A stretch of 52,473 nucleotides of DNA from Gammaproteobacteria bacterium (GTDB taxonomy: Bacteria; Pseudomonadota; Gammaproteobacteria; Ga0077536). Within the stretch, counting starts at the first letter, position 1, and every line of letters begins with the position of its first letter. The notes under the pieces were generated by a model that was not told the origin of the DNA, searched no databases, and worked only from the letters and a program-made list of their open reading frames with translations. Below are positions 25,177 to 34,919 of the stretch, one piece after another. The stretch spans positions 1-52,473 of the forward strand of contig JALRCR010000006.1 of the NCBI GenBank assembly GCA_023257255.1, read 5' to 3'. Both the position numbers and the translations under genes were made by a program.

Positions 25177-26382
25177 CTATCTGATGTAATTGAAAAGGCT
25201 CAGGCCCTGCACTTTGGCGAAGGCCTGCTGCGCTGCTTCCAGCGCCTGGCTGTAGCGGGCGAGATTGCTGATGGCTTCTACCGGATCGGCGTCTTCGAGC
25301 GCGGACTTCGCCCGCGTCAGCTGGAAGGACAGTTCGCCGTTGGTCTGGAGTTGGGTATCGAGCGTGTTTTGCCGCCCCCCAATTGAAGCCCGCAGCTCGG
25401 AAATCTTATCCAGCGCCTGATCGATATCAGCCAAACCCCGGTCGAGATTAAAGCCCAGCACCGCGCTTTGGGCCGGCGTGGTCGCGGTGGTGTCCATCGC
25501 CGTGATCAGGTTGTTGATGGTGGTAAACATCGACTGATTCTGGCTGGGCGAGGTGAGGAAGGTGTCACCCACCGCCGGCGTACCGGTAATCGCGACGCTG
25601 GAGCCGTTGAAGGTAATCGCAGCACCGTCGGTATAGGTCTGGTTGCTCAGCACCGTGGTCGCCGTCGTGTCGTTGATCACATCGAACGTATTAGCCGCAG
25701 TGAACACGATCCGAAAATTATTGGCGACATAACTGGTCGGGCTCACCACCGTGTCGTTAATCAACCTGCCGGTGCCGGCGTTAGTGCTGCCCAGCGCGGT
25801 CACGAAAGTGCCGTTGCCGTTACGAATCCCCATGAACGCTTCGCTGCCGGTAAAACCTTCGGCCAACGTCCGCCCTTCGGCAATCGGCAACTCACGCACG
25901 GTCTGATCGCCGTTGTAGGTCACCGTACCTCCGGCCGCGACTGTGAACGGTTTGGTGGTGACCGCCGCACCGGCAAAGATATATTCGCCGCTCGCGTTAC
26001 GCGTATTGGCAATGCCGGTGACTTCGTCCAGGCGCTGCCGAATCTCGGCATTGATGAACTTCCTGTCGTTGGCGCTAAGGCTTGCGTTACGCCCTTGCAG
26101 CACCAGTTCACGCACGCGCTGCAAGGAGATCGCCGCGCTGTCCATGGCGGATTCCTGATCCGACAAGCGCAGATTGGCCAGATTGGCATTGCGGTCGTAC
26201 TGCGAAAGCGTCGCAAGGCGCTCCGTCAGGTTAAGCGTTTGCGCGGACGCTACCGGATCGTCGGCGGCGGCAAACAAGCGCTTGCCGGTCGACACCTGCT
26301 GCTGGTAGCGGTCGACGCTGGCCCGCAGGTTGGTCAGGTTATTGACCGAGCGGCTGAACTCCGAAGAAGTCGAGACTCTCAT
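25177..26382 (-). CDS. flgL: Hook-filament junction protein FlgL (HAP3)
   Basis: This 401-residue protein begins with the flagellin-like N-terminus MRVSTSSEFSRSVNNLTNLRASVDRYQQQVSTGKRL and ends with the C-terminal heptad helix ALEAAQQAFAKVQGLSLFNYIR. Both ends are typical of FlgL. FlgL links the FlgK ring to the flagellin filament. It follows flgK after three bases, so the two are cotranscribed. The central region is Thr/Asn/Ala rich, as in many FlgL proteins of this length. No truncation is seen. Confidence 0.95.
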   Translation of the reverse strand: MRVSTSSEFSRSVNNLTNLRASVDRYQQQVSTGKRLFAAADDPVASAQTLNLTERLATLSQYDRNANLANLRLSDQESAMDSAAISLQRVRELVLQGRNASLSANDRKFINAEIRQRLDEVTGIANTRNASGEYIFAGAAVTTKPFTVAAGGTVTYNGDQTVRELPIAEGRTLAEGFTGSEAFMGIRNGNGTFVTALGSTNAGTGRLINDTVVSPTSYVANNFRIVFTAANTFDVINDTTATTVLSNQTYTDGAAITFNGSSVAITGTPAVGDTFLTSPSQNQSMFTTINNLITAMDTTATTPAQSAVLGFNLDRGLADIDQALDKISELRASIGGRQNTLDTQLQTNGELSFQLTRAKSALEDADPVEAISNLARYSQALEAAQQAFAKVQGLSLFNYIR

Positions 26383-26385
26383 GGC

Positions 26386-28266
26386 TTACCTCTGCAAGGC
26401 CGCGAGCAGCGCCTGAAAGGCCTGATCGGCAGCGGAAATGATTTGGGCAGCACCCTGATACGCTTGTTGGTAACGGACTAAATCGGCCGCTTCCTCGTCG
26501 AGGTTAACCCCGGCCACCTCGTCGCGAGCGGCTTCGGCGGTGGCGAGTTGCACCTTAAGCGCCTCGCGGCTGATTTCGGCCTGCTGGTTAAGCGAACCCA
26601 CCTGGCCGAGCAGACTGCTGAAGCTGCCCTGGTAGGTCGCCGTATTGCTGTCCAGCACCGCCACATTGCGCAGGTCGAGCAGCAGCAGTCCGTTGCGATT
26701 GTCACCCCGCGCGTTGGTATTGGGGTCAACATTAAACGTGTCGCCGGCGACCGGCGTGCCGGAAATCTGCACCCGCCAGCCGTTGACGTCGATGTTGTTG
26801 CCGCTGGTGTAAGGAATGAGCGCGCCGGCGCCGTTGATCTGATAGGTCGTCGGCGGGTTGTTAAACACCAGCGAGACCGCGGTCTGCAGGGCCGGATTGG
26901 TTGCCGCGAGCACGGTAGGTCCGGCAATTCTGGCGCTGCCAACATTGCTCAGGCTGGCGCTGGCGCGAACCGGGCTCGCCAGCGCAAAGCGCTGCGGATC
27001 TGTCACCACCACATCAATATCGCGGGTCGCGTACTTGGTGGGCATGATGCGGTAGCTGTCGCCCGCCGCGGCCGTGCCCGAGGGCGTGAAGGTCAAGCCG
27101 TCAGCGGTGAAAGCGGCGCCACCGGCGAAAGTCTGGGTCGCGCCGGTGTCCAGCCGCTCCAGAGTGTAGTTAGTGCCGTCGTAGGTCAGCGAATAATCTG
27201 CGGTCGTGAGATTGGCCAGATTGCTCGCGTCAATCGCCACCGCCATGCTGCCGCCGTTGCCCGTCGCCGAGTTAACGATGGGTGCGCCGTAGCGAAACAG
27301 GTTGCCGCCCCGCGTGCCGGTTAAATCGAGTCCGGTGGTGTGCTGGGCATTGTAGGTTTCGGACAAGACGATCCCCAGCCGGCCCATGGCGTTGCGCGCT
27401 GGGTCGAGGATCTGGTCGCGGAACTGCAGCACGCCGGCTAGTTCACCGCCGCTGATGGTGTCGGTGATGATGCCGATACCGCCGGGGTTGCGCACGGCAA
27501 TTTCCTTCCGCGCACCGTCTAGCGCGTTAGCGGTCACCAGCAGCTGATTTGTCTGCTGGCCGCCCACCAGGAGTTGCCCGTTACCGATGAACACATTCAC
27601 GGCGCCGTCGGCCTGCGGGGCGACGTTCACATTCACCAGTTCTGAAATCTGCTTCAGCAGCACATCGCGCTGGTCCAGCAGATCGTTCGGCGTCTGCCCT
27701 TGCGAGATGCCATAGGCCTGCACGATGTCGTGATTGAGCCCCGCAATAGCGGTGGCCAGGGTGTTGAGCTTGTCGACTTTGGCGCCCAGCGAATCGTTCA
27801 CGTTCTGGGCAATGGCGCCAAATCGGTTGTGCAGATCCTGAAAGCGATCGCTCAGGCTGTTGGCCGACGTCAGCAACACCTGCCGCGCCGAACTAGAGGT
27901 CGGGTCGTTGCTGGCATCCTGAATCGAATTGAAGAACTTCTGCAGCGCGGGCGAGAACGTGCCATCGCTCAGCAGCCCGTCGACCTGTCCCGCCAGTTCT
28001 GCATAAGCCGCCGCACGCGCCTGACCCGAAGCGCTGAAGCGGACGTTATCGGTGAGAAAGTTGTCGGCATTGCGCGAGATTTGCGAAATATCGACGCCCT
28101 TGCCCACGAAGCCCACCCCGATGTACTGCGGTGTGCGCTGGCTAAGCGACACGCGCTGCCGGGTATACCCGTCGGTGTTGGCATTCGCGATGTTATGACC
28201 GGCCGTGGACAGGAGACGCTGGTTGGCCAGCAGCGCCGACGTCCCTATCGCAAAAAGCTCAGACAT
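26386..28266 (-). CDS. flgK: Hook-filament junction protein FlgK (HAP1)
   Basis: The 626-residue protein carries the rod/hook N-terminal motif LLANQRLLSTAGHNIANANTDGYTRQ and the C-terminal GVNLDEEAADLVRYQQAYQGAAQIISAADQAFQALL. Both are diagnostic for FlgK. It forms the first junction ring on the hook. Its middle is variable and long, with about 300 residues of Ser/Thr/Asn-rich sequence. The gene lies 14 bases after flgJ and immediately before flgL. Together these form a flgJKL unit behind the sigma-54 promoter at 29285-29300. Confidence 0.97.
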   Translation of the reverse strand: MSELFAIGTSALLANQRLLSTAGHNIANANTDGYTRQRVSLSQRTPQYIGVGFVGKGVDISQISRNADNFLTDNVRFSASGQARAAAYAELAGQVDGLLSDGTFSPALQKFFNSIQDASNDPTSSSARQVLLTSANSLSDRFQDLHNRFGAIAQNVNDSLGAKVDKLNTLATAIAGLNHDIVQAYGISQGQTPNDLLDQRDVLLKQISELVNVNVAPQADGAVNVFIGNGQLLVGGQQTNQLLVTANALDGARKEIAVRNPGGIGIITDTISGGELAGVLQFRDQILDPARNAMGRLGIVLSETYNAQHTTGLDLTGTRGGNLFRYGAPIVNSATGNGGSMAVAIDASNLANLTTADYSLTYDGTNYTLERLDTGATQTFAGGAAFTADGLTFTPSGTAAAGDSYRIMPTKYATRDIDVVVTDPQRFALASPVRASASLSNVGSARIAGPTVLAATNPALQTAVSLVFNNPPTTYQINGAGALIPYTSGNNIDVNGWRVQISGTPVAGDTFNVDPNTNARGDNRNGLLLLDLRNVAVLDSNTATYQGSFSSLLGQVGSLNQQAEISREALKVQLATAEAARDEVAGVNLDEEAADLVRYQQAYQGAAQIISAADQAFQALLAALQR

Positions 28267-28280
28267 GGCGATGTGCTCCC

Positions 28281-29252
28281 CTAGCCGCGGTTATCGGTGG
28301 CGACCGCCGCGACCTGCTGATGAATCTGCAGAATCTTCCGCGCATAGTCCGGGTCGGTGGCGTAACCGGCACGCTGCAGTTCGCGCACATAGGCGCGCGG
28401 GTCTGCCGCCTTCTCCAGCGCCCGCTGGTAACGCGGGTTGCTGGCGATGAACTCGGCGTAATCGTCGAACGCATGGCCAATGTCCTCGTAGGACCGGAAC
28501 CCGGCATTGATCCGCACCGGTCGGCCTTCCATGAACTCCAACGTGCTGCGCGTGACGGTGTTGCCTTCCCAGGACGGGTCGGCCTTGATCGAGAACAGGT
28601 TGTGCGAGGAACCGCCGCCCGGCACGGGCATGACGTGCTTGCCCCAACCGGTTTCGAGCGCTGCCTGCGCGATGAGAATTTCGGCGGAAGTGCCGAGCTT
28701 CGCCGCGGCGCGTTCGGCGTGCTGCCGCAGGCTGTCCGCGAAATGTTTGCGACCCGCATCGATTTCTGCGCCACCGGCGCGCGCGGCGCTGGCGGTCGCG
28801 GCCCGCCAGGTGCTTACGTCTTCCACTACCTCGTCGTTACCCCCAACGGCGTCGACCGCGCTCTGGCGATGCGCTAACACCGGGAAGGCGCGACGCGCGG
28901 GCAGACGGGCCAGCATCTTGGCCGTCAGATCTTCGTCTGCGCCATGTTGACGCAGCTGGTCGGCAAACTGCCGGCGCAGCATCTGCTCGATGCCCATGCC
29001 GCCATCCTCTGCCACCGTCAGCGCGATCTGGTCATCGAACATCTCGTGATAAAGACGGCTTTCGTTGCTATCCATCACGCCGTCCTGTCCGCCGGCTTCG
29101 CGGGCGGCCTTGAGCATGATCTGCACGAACAGCGCTTCAAACTCGCGCGCCACTTTCTTCATGGCGGCTTCGGGGTCGTGCTTGGCGTCCAGGCGGAGTC
29201 CCGAAAAGCGGCTGAGATCGGTCTGACTGAGATTGGCTTGTGCGGTGCTCAT
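28281..29252 (-). CDS. flgJ: Flagellar rod cap and peptidoglycan hydrolase FlgJ
   Basis: The 323-residue protein has two parts. The N-terminal rod-binding domain (about 20-110) includes AREFEALFVQIMLKAAREA. The C-terminal glucosaminidase domain includes AQAALETGWGKH, where the Glu is the usual catalytic acid, and the fold motif HNLFSIKA. It opens the cell wall for the growing rod. The two-domain form is typical of beta- and gammaproteobacteria. The gene starts a new transcription unit, about 194 bases after flgI, with a sigma-54 promoter 33 bases upstream. Confidence 0.95.
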   Translation of the reverse strand: MSTAQANLSQTDLSRFSGLRLDAKHDPEAAMKKVAREFEALFVQIMLKAAREAGGQDGVMDSNESRLYHEMFDDQIALTVAEDGGMGIEQMLRRQFADQLRQHGADEDLTAKMLARLPARRAFPVLAHRQSAVDAVGGNDEVVEDVSTWRAATASAARAGGAEIDAGRKHFADSLRQHAERAAAKLGTSAEILIAQAALETGWGKHVMPVPGGGSSHNLFSIKADPSWEGNTVTRSTLEFMEGRPVRINAGFRSYEDIGHAFDDYAEFIASNPRYQRALEKAADPRAYVRELQRAGYATDPDYARKILQIHQQVAAVATDNRG

Positions 29253-29284
29253 GAGGGTCTCTCTGGCTGATTCATTTCAATCAA

Positions 29285-29300
29285 TGCACGGGCAGTGCCA
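29285..29300 (-). promoter_or_regulatory. Sigma-54 promoter of flgJKL
   Basis: The minus strand reads TGGCACTGCCCGTGCA, with the intact -24 TGGCAC and a -12 GTGCA carrying one mismatch. Spacing is ten bases between GG and GC. It is 33 bases upstream of the flgJ ATG. Confidence 0.72.
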
Positions 29301-29375
29301 ACTTGAAATCAGAGAGCTTTTCTGTGGAAAAACAGGCGTTTTCCGGGTGATCGCCAGCACCGCGGGCTTTGCGGG

Positions 29376-29391
29376 CGGCAACAATTTGCCG
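29376..29391 (-). terminator. Small hairpin downstream of flgI
   Basis: CGGCAA and TTGCCG pair around CAAT. A second, GC-rich hairpin (CGGCGGCA and TGCCGCCG) lies just beside it near 29409-29430. Together they occupy the space after the flgI stop and before the flgJ promoter. Neither has a clear T-run, so termination is only a possibility. Confidence 0.3.
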
Positions 29392-29446
29392 TTTCGCTCG
29401 GCGCTTGCCGGCCGGCGGCAGCGTTTGCCGCCGACGGCGCGAGGGG

Positions 29447-30556
29447 CTAGATGATGATGAGTTCGGCGTGCAGCGCGCCGGCCTGCTTCAAGGCTTCGAG
29501 GATGGCGACCAGATCGCCTGGCGCCGCACCCACCTTGTTCACCGCCTGCACGATGTCATTCAGGGACACGCCGGGGTTAAAGAGGAACATGCGGTTCTTG
29601 TCCTGCTTTACGTCGATGGTCGAGTTGGGCACCACCGCCGTCGTGCCACCGGACAAGGCGCCGGGCTGGCTGACGATTGGCTGGTTTGAAATCGAAACCG
29701 TCAAACTGCCGTGCGTCACTGCGGCCGCGCTGACCTGCACCTTCTGGCCGATCACGACCGTACCGGTACGCGAGTTGACGATGACCTTGGCCGCCGCGTC
29801 GCCCGGCGCGAGTTCGATGTTCTCGACCAGCGACATAAACGAGGCGCGCTGTTCGGGATTGGCCGGCGCGACCACCCGAACCGACGAACCATCAAGCGCC
29901 TGCGCCGAGCCGCCGCCCAACACGCCGTCAATGGCGCGCGCCATGCGCGTGGCGGTGGTGAAATCGGCGCTATGCAGGTTAAGCGTGATGCCGGCATCGG
30001 TCAGGAACGGCGTCACGACTTCACGTTCCACCGTGGCGCCATTCGGCACGCGGCCGACGCTGGGCACGTTAACGGTAATGCTGGAGCCGTCCTTGGTCTG
30101 GGCGCCGAAGCCGCCCACCACCAGATTGCCCTGCGCCATCGCGTACACGCTGCCGTCGGCGCCTTTCAGCGGCGTCATGATCAGACTGCCACCGCGCAGG
30201 CTTTTGGCGTTACCAATGGAGGACACGGTGACGTCAATCGTCGCGCCCGGTTTCGCAAACGGCGGCAGGCTGGCGTGAACCATCACCGCCGCCACGTTCT
30301 TCAGCTGCGGGTTGGAGAGTTCCGGCGTGGTCACCCCCATCTGCAGCAGCATGTTGCGCACGGTCTGGATGGTGAACGGCGTTTGGGAAGTCTGGTCACC
30401 CGTGCCGTCCAGCCCGACAACGAGCCCATAGCCCACGAGTTGGTTCTCACGCACGCCGCCGATGGCGGCCAGATCCTTGATGCGCTCGGCCTGGGCGGCA
30501 CCCAAGGGCAACAGGCAGGCCAGCAGCCCCAGAACAATCTTGCTCAAACCACGCAT
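29447..30556 (-). CDS. flgI: Flagellar P-ring protein FlgI
   Basis: The 369-residue protein has an N-terminal signal peptide ([22 protein letters not shown]). The highly conserved FlgI domain follows, with [15 protein letters not shown] and [13 protein letters not shown] [12 protein letters not shown], and ends in LHAELIII. It forms the P ring in the periplasm around the rod. I prefer ATG 30556, which has GGAG seven bases upstream. ATG 30562 lies too close to that site, and the TTG at 30580 overlaps the flgH stop. Length fits the family. Confidence 0.95.
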   Translation of the reverse strand: MRGLSKIVLGLLACLLPLGAAQAERIKDLAAIGGVRENQLVGYGLVVGLDGTGDQTSQTPFTIQTVRNMLLQMGVTTPELSNPQLKNVAAVMVHASLPPFAKPGATIDVTVSSIGNAKSLRGGSLIMTPLKGADGSVYAMAQGNLVVGGFGAQTKDGSSITVNVPSVGRVPNGATVEREVVTPFLTDAGITLNLHSADFTTATRMARAIDGVLGGGSAQALDGSSVRVVAPANPEQRASFMSLVENIELAPGDAAAKVIVNSRTGTVVIGQKVQVSAAAVTHGSLTVSISNQPIVSQPGALSGGTTAVVPNSTIDVKQDKNRMFLFNPGVSLNDIVQAVNKVGAAPGDLVAILEALKQAGALHAELIII

Positions 30557-30576
30557 GGACATACTCCGGAATCGGC

Positions 30577-31347
30577 TCAAAACGGGAACACGGGGCTGAC
30601 GAAGAAGCGCGCGAGCCAGCCCATCTTGCTGGAATCGGCCTCCGCGCCGTCGCTGTTGTAGATGATGGTGGCGTCGGCCACCTTGCTCGAGGGCACCACG
30701 TTGTTGGCGGCGACATCCAGCGGCCGCACGATCCCGGCAATTTTCACGTACTCGTTGCCGCTGTTGAGGTTGAGCCGCTTCTCGCCGCGCACCACCAGAT
30801 TGCCGTTGGGCAGGACGTCGGCGATGGTCACCGAGATATCACCGGTCAGACTGTTGGTTTGCGCGGTGCCGCTTTTGCCCGCGAAGGCGTTACTCGAATC
30901 GAGCGAAGTGGTCAGGTTGTTGTTGCCAGTAGCGGTTGCGGCCAACGGGAGCAGGCCAGGCAAGGCAAAGGCCGGGCTCGCGCCCAGAATGGTCGGCGCG
31001 GCGATGTCGGTCTTGTTGTCCTTGGCGATCGAATTGCTCTGCGATTTCGACGCATTGGTCGACTCGGTCAGCCGCACGGTGAGAATATCGCCCACCCGCC
31101 GCGCCCGGCTGTCTTCAAACAGCACGACGTCGTAACCCGCCTGATAAATCGACCCGGTGGCCGCCTGCCGGGCGGCCGGCACTTCCAGCGCGGCCGGCAA
31201 GGTCGCGGCAAACGAGGGGTCGCGAATGGGGTCGCTGTTGCAGGCCGCCAGGCTCACGCAGGCCAGCAACAACGGCGCACGGAACGGAAAGCCGTCGCGG
31301 CGATTGCGCTTGGGCCGTCGGGCGTCGGTTTTTTGGCGTTGAGTCAT
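30577..31347 (-). CDS. flgH: Flagellar L-ring lipoprotein FlgH
   Basis: The 256-residue protein has a basic N-terminal region of about 23 residues, a short hydrophobic segment and the lipobox LAAC with the lipidated Cys at 36. Its conserved part contains [19 protein letters not shown] and [15 protein letters not shown]. These identify FlgH, which forms the outer-membrane L ring. The N-terminal charged part is longer than usual. The start is set by GGGAG seven bases upstream. It lies between flgG and flgI in the standard order. Confidence 0.95.
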   Translation of the reverse strand: MTQRQKTDARRPKRNRRDGFPFRAPLLLACVSLAACNSDPIRDPSFAATLPAALEVPAARQAATGSIYQAGYDVVLFEDSRARRVGDILTVRLTESTNASKSQSNSIAKDNKTDIAAPTILGASPAFALPGLLPLAATATGNNNLTTSLDSSNAFAGKSGTAQTNSLTGDISVTIADVLPNGNLVVRGEKRLNLNSGNEYVKIAGIVRPLDVAANNVVPSSKVADATIIYNSDGAEADSSKMGWLARFFVSPVFPF

Positions 31348-31376
31348 GGCGTGCTCCCGGTCGCTTCAGTTAAGGC

Positions 31377-32162
31377 CTACAGCGTCTGGGTGATGAACTG
31401 CATCATTTCATCCACCGTCTTGATCGCTTTCGAGTTCATTTCGTAAGAGCGCTGGGTTTCGATCAGATTGACCAGTTCTTCCACCGGATTGACGTTGGAA
31501 CCTTCCACACTGCCCTGCACCAGCGTGCCGAGGCCGTTAAGGCCCGGCGTGCCCTGGGTCGGGCTGCCGCTGGAGACCGTCTCCTTGTAGAGGTTCTCGC
31601 CAATCGGCTGCAGGCCCTGCGGATTGATGAAGTCCGACAGCTGCACCGAACCAATCTGGGTAGGCGTCGCGCTCCCGGCAGCAAGTGCAGATACCGTGCC
31701 ATCGCTGCCGATGGTCACGCTCAGGGTTTCGGCCGGGATGGTGATCGCGGGGTCCAGCTGATAGCCAGACGAGGTCACCATCTGTCCCTGCGAGTTGAGC
31801 GAGAAGGTGCCGTCGCGCGTATAGGAGGTCGAGCCATCTGGCATCAGCACCTGAAAAAACCCGCGGCCCTGGATCGCCATGTCCAGATTGTTGTCGGTCT
31901 GCTGCAGCGAGCCCTGGGTGAAAATCTTGCCGGTGGCGACCGTCCGCACACCCAGACCCAGCATCAGGCCCGACGGCAGTTCGGTGCTCTGCGAAGAATT
32001 GGCGCCGGGCTGACTGACCGTCTGGTAGAGCAGGTCCTCAAACGCCGGCCGGCCCTTCTTGAAGGCCGTCGTGCTGACGTTGGCCAGATTGTTCGAGACC
32101 ACCGACAGGCGGGTCTGCTGGGCATCAAGGCCGCTACGTGCAATGTGCAGGGCTGTAGGCAT
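31377..32162 (-). CDS. flgG: Flagellar distal rod protein FlgG
   Basis: This 261-residue protein has the rod N-terminus LHIARSGLDAQQTRLSVVSNNLANVSTTAFKKGRPAFEDLLYQ and the C-terminus NVNPVEELVNLIETQRSYEMNSKAIKTVDEM. Both are diagnostic for FlgG. It makes the distal rod passing through the P and L rings. Length matches the usual 260 residues. It is within the flgFGHI block with short gaps. Confidence 0.97.
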   Translation of the reverse strand: MPTALHIARSGLDAQQTRLSVVSNNLANVSTTAFKKGRPAFEDLLYQTVSQPGANSSQSTELPSGLMLGLGVRTVATGKIFTQGSLQQTDNNLDMAIQGRGFFQVLMPDGSTSYTRDGTFSLNSQGQMVTSSGYQLDPAITIPAETLSVTIGSDGTVSALAAGSATPTQIGSVQLSDFINPQGLQPIGENLYKETVSSGSPTQGTPGLNGLGTLVQGSVEGSNVNPVEELVNLIETQRSYEMNSKAIKTVDEMMQFITQTL

Positions 32163-32198
32163 GAGGGCGCTCCGTGTCTTACCGGATTAAGTCGAAAA

Positions 32199-32936
32199 TT
32201 ACAGGCGCAGCAGGCGGGCGCCGTCGGCGTCCAGCGTCTGCGCGGTATTCATGGCTTTCACCGCCAGTTCGTACTGACGGGAGTTCTCGATCATGTTCAT
32301 CATCTCGGCCACGGGGTTGACGTTGCTGCCTTCCAGCGCGCCGGCGATGACCCCAACGCTGGCGTCGGCCTCAAGCGGCAGGCCGCTCTTTTGACGAAAC
32401 AGGCCGTCGCTGCCTTTCACCAGACCCTCAACGCCGGGCTTCACCAGCTTCAGCCGGTCGACCTGGGCCAGCGTGTTGGCCTCCTGTCCGATCGGACGGA
32501 CCGAGATCGTGCCGTCCTTGCCAACCAACACCGTGGAGGACTGCGGCAGGAAAATCGGGCCGCCATTGCCCAGCAGTTGGTCGCCCTCTGCCGTCAGCAG
32601 GGCACCGGCCGCATCGATATGGAGTTCGCCGGCGCGGGTATAAGCCTCGCTGCCGTTCCGGGTCTGGACCGCGAAAAAACCGTCGCCGTTGATCGCCACG
32701 TCTAGCTCGTTGCCGGTCTGCTGAATCGCCCCTGGCTTGAAGTTGACGCCCGGCCGCTCGGCCATGGAGAAGACCCGGGTCGGTTCGCCGTCCCCGAACA
32801 GCGGCATGGCGCGGAAGGCCTCAAAATCAGCCTTGAAGCCCGTGGTGTTGGCGTTGGCCAGATTGTTCGCCGCTTGCGACTGCCCGTTCAGCATCTGACG
32901 GGCGGCGTTCATTGCGAGGAAAATCATGCGGTCCAT
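32199..32936 (-). CDS. flgF: Flagellar proximal rod protein FlgF
   Basis: The 245-residue protein starts MDRMIFLAMNAARQMLNGQSQAANNLANANTTGFKADFEAFRAM and ends with SRQYELAVKAMNTAQTLDADGARLLRL. These are the rod-protein ends in the form found in FlgF. It builds the proximal rod. It follows flgE after about 40 bases. I searched that gap and the end of flgE for a sigma-54 element, as known for Pseudomonas flgF, and did not find one. Confidence 0.95.
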   Translation of the reverse strand: MDRMIFLAMNAARQMLNGQSQAANNLANANTTGFKADFEAFRAMPLFGDGEPTRVFSMAERPGVNFKPGAIQQTGNELDVAINGDGFFAVQTRNGSEAYTRAGELHIDAAGALLTAEGDQLLGNGGPIFLPQSSTVLVGKDGTISVRPIGQEANTLAQVDRLKLVKPGVEGLVKGSDGLFRQKSGLPLEADASVGVIAGALEGSNVNPVAEMMNMIENSRQYELAVKAMNTAQTLDADGARLLRL

Positions 32937-32975
32937 GGCGCGTGCTCCGGCTTAGCTATCAGCGTCGGCGGTCAA

Positions 32976-34187
32976 TTAACGGATGTTGATGATGGCCTGA
33001 TTGGCCTGGTCTTCGGCCTGAATCACCTGGGTGTTGGCCTGGAAGTTCCGCTGCGCGACGATCAGCTTCACCAGCTGCTCGGACAGGTCGATGTTGGAAT
33101 CTTCCAGCGCACCGGCCTGGATGGTGCCGGCGCTCGCCGTGCCCGGCGCGCTCACCAGCACGGAGCCGGCTTCAAAGCTCTCCGCCCAGTTGTTCCGGCC
33201 CAGCGAGCGCAGCCCCTGCGGGTTCGCGAAATTGGCCAGCGCCACCTGGCCTTGAGTCTTGGCCTGCCCGTTGGTGTAGCGCGCGAAGACATTGCCCGAG
33301 GCGTCGATGTCCACACCCGCCAGTCGGCCGGTGGTGTAGCCGTCCTGAGTCACCCGGTTGACGCCGAAGGCGGCGCCGTACTGGGTCATCTCGGATACAT
33401 CCATGGTGATGTTCAGCGCCGCACCACCGCCCGCCGGCGTGAAGGAAGGGATGGTCAGCGTGCCGCCGGCCGGCGTGGTCAGACCACCCGCGGTATTGAA
33501 AGCCAGCGCCTGCGCCGCGCCGGTGGAGGTGCCGTCGATCGTCGAGTGCAGATTCCAGGTGCCCGAACCCGTCTTCACGAAGTACAACTGCAGCAGATGC
33601 GAGCCACCAAGCGAGTCGTAGACGGTGGTGGCGGTGGTGCTGTTGAAGGTCGCGTTGTTGTTGGCGTCGAAGGGCGTGACGCCGGGCACCGCTTCCTGCG
33701 AATCCAGATTCGCGCCGAAGTTGACCGTGGTGGTGGCAGAGGGCGAGGTATTGGCGGTCGAGATTTGCAGGGTGGTGAGCTGGCCGGTGATGTTGCCGGT
33801 GCTGTCGGCCGAAAACGCTTTCAGCTTCTGGCCATTGGCATTCACCACAAAGCCGTTGCGGTCAATGCCGAGCGCGCCGTCGCGGGAGTAGACCTGGGCG
33901 CCGTCGTCGTCCATCACGAAGAAACCGTTGCCGCTAACCGCGAGGTCCAGGTTGTTATCGGTGAACGTGATATTGCCCTGGGTGAACTGCTGCGCAACGC
34001 GCGCGGTGTTCACACCCTGCCCCGCCGCGGTCGCGGAAACGCCGGTGCTGGAGGTCGCGAACACGTCGGAAAATTCGGTGCGCGAAGCCTTGAAGCCGGT
34101 GGTATTGGCGTTGGCGACGTTGTTGCCGATGGTGGTCAGGTCGGCGGTGGCGGCACGGATGCCGCTGATGGCGGTACGGAATGACAT
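32976..34187 (-). CDS. flgE: Flagellar hook protein FlgE
   Basis: The 403-residue protein has the conserved N-terminus MSFRTAISGIRAATADLTTIGNNVANANTTGFKASRTEFSDVFA and the C-terminus ALEDSNIDLSEQLVKLIVAQRNFQANTQVIQAEDQANQAIINIR. The central part is Thr, Ala and Gly rich and forms the hook surface. FlgE polymerises into the universal joint. Its size is normal. It lies after flgD, the hook-capping gene. Confidence 0.98.
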   Translation of the reverse strand: MSFRTAISGIRAATADLTTIGNNVANANTTGFKASRTEFSDVFATSSTGVSATAAGQGVNTARVAQQFTQGNITFTDNNLDLAVSGNGFFVMDDDGAQVYSRDGALGIDRNGFVVNANGQKLKAFSADSTGNITGQLTTLQISTANTSPSATTTVNFGANLDSQEAVPGVTPFDANNNATFNSTTATTVYDSLGGSHLLQLYFVKTGSGTWNLHSTIDGTSTGAAQALAFNTAGGLTTPAGGTLTIPSFTPAGGGAALNITMDVSEMTQYGAAFGVNRVTQDGYTTGRLAGVDIDASGNVFARYTNGQAKTQGQVALANFANPQGLRSLGRNNWAESFEAGSVLVSAPGTASAGTIQAGALEDSNIDLSEQLVKLIVAQRNFQANTQVIQAEDQANQAIINIR

Positions 34188-34223
34188 CTCGATATCTCCT
34201 TGGGTTTGGGGGCTGGCGCGCGC

Positions 34224-34907
34224 TTAGAACACGCGGCGGACAGCGTCCATATTCACAGCGGCGTAATCAGCCAAATTGAGCGTGGGGCCGGCACCGTTGC
34301 GCGGCAGCGACACGCTCTCTACCGGCACGCGCACCAGCGAGGTGGCGGCCTCAAGCTTGTTGTCGACCATGGCTTCGACCTTGAGCGTGTACTTGCCAGC
34401 CGGCAGGCGGACGCCCTCGGCGTTCTTGCCATCCCAGCTCACGTCCTGGACACCGGCCGCGGTCTGTCCCATCGACAGCGTGCGCACGACCTGACCGCTG
34501 CCATCGCTAATCGAGACCCGCACCTGACTCGCCGGCTTGGTCAGTTCGACCCCGAAGCTCGGGTTCGCGCCGTCTGCAAGCTTCAGCTTGTTGTTCTCAA
34601 TCAGCACTTCACGGCCGACCATGGTGGAAGCCTGCAGGGCCTGACTGGACTGCAGCGAACCCGCCAGCGTGGCGAAGGACTTCTGCAGATCGCCAATGCC
34701 GCTGACGGTGCCGAACTGCGCCATCTGACTCAGCATTTCGCTGGGGTCCATCGGCTTGCTCGGGTCCTGATTCTTCATCTGCGTCACCATCAGCTTCAGG
34801 AAGTCTTCCTGACCCAGGGCGCCGTTGCTCTTCTTGCTCTCGGCCTGCAGACGGGCGGCGCCCAGCGCATCCAGTCCCGGCGGCAATCCGTTAATTGAGT
34901 TCGACAT
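34224..34907 (-). CDS. flgD: Hook-capping scaffold protein FlgD
   Basis: The 227-residue protein contains GQEDFLKLMVTQMKNQDPSKPMDPSEMLSQMAQFGTV near residues 31-67, the conserved N-terminal FlgD signature. A FlgD Ig-like domain (WDGKNAEGVRLPAGKYTLKV) follows, then a Tudor-like C-terminal part. FlgD caps the growing hook. The ATG has a GGGGGA ribosome site. It follows flgC after 12 bases. Confidence 0.97.
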   Translation of the reverse strand: MSNSINGLPPGLDALGAARLQAESKKSNGALGQEDFLKLMVTQMKNQDPSKPMDPSEMLSQMAQFGTVSGIGDLQKSFATLAGSLQSSQALQASTMVGREVLIENNKLKLADGANPSFGVELTKPASQVRVSISDGSGQVVRTLSMGQTAAGVQDVSWDGKNAEGVRLPAGKYTLKVEAMVDNKLEAATSLVRVPVESVSLPRNGAGPTLNLADYAAVNMDAVRRVF

Positions 34908-34919
34908 GCCTATCCCCCT

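Noticed and set aside
32874..34184. 436-codon plus-strand frame
   Set aside because: Antisense to flgE and the start of flgF.
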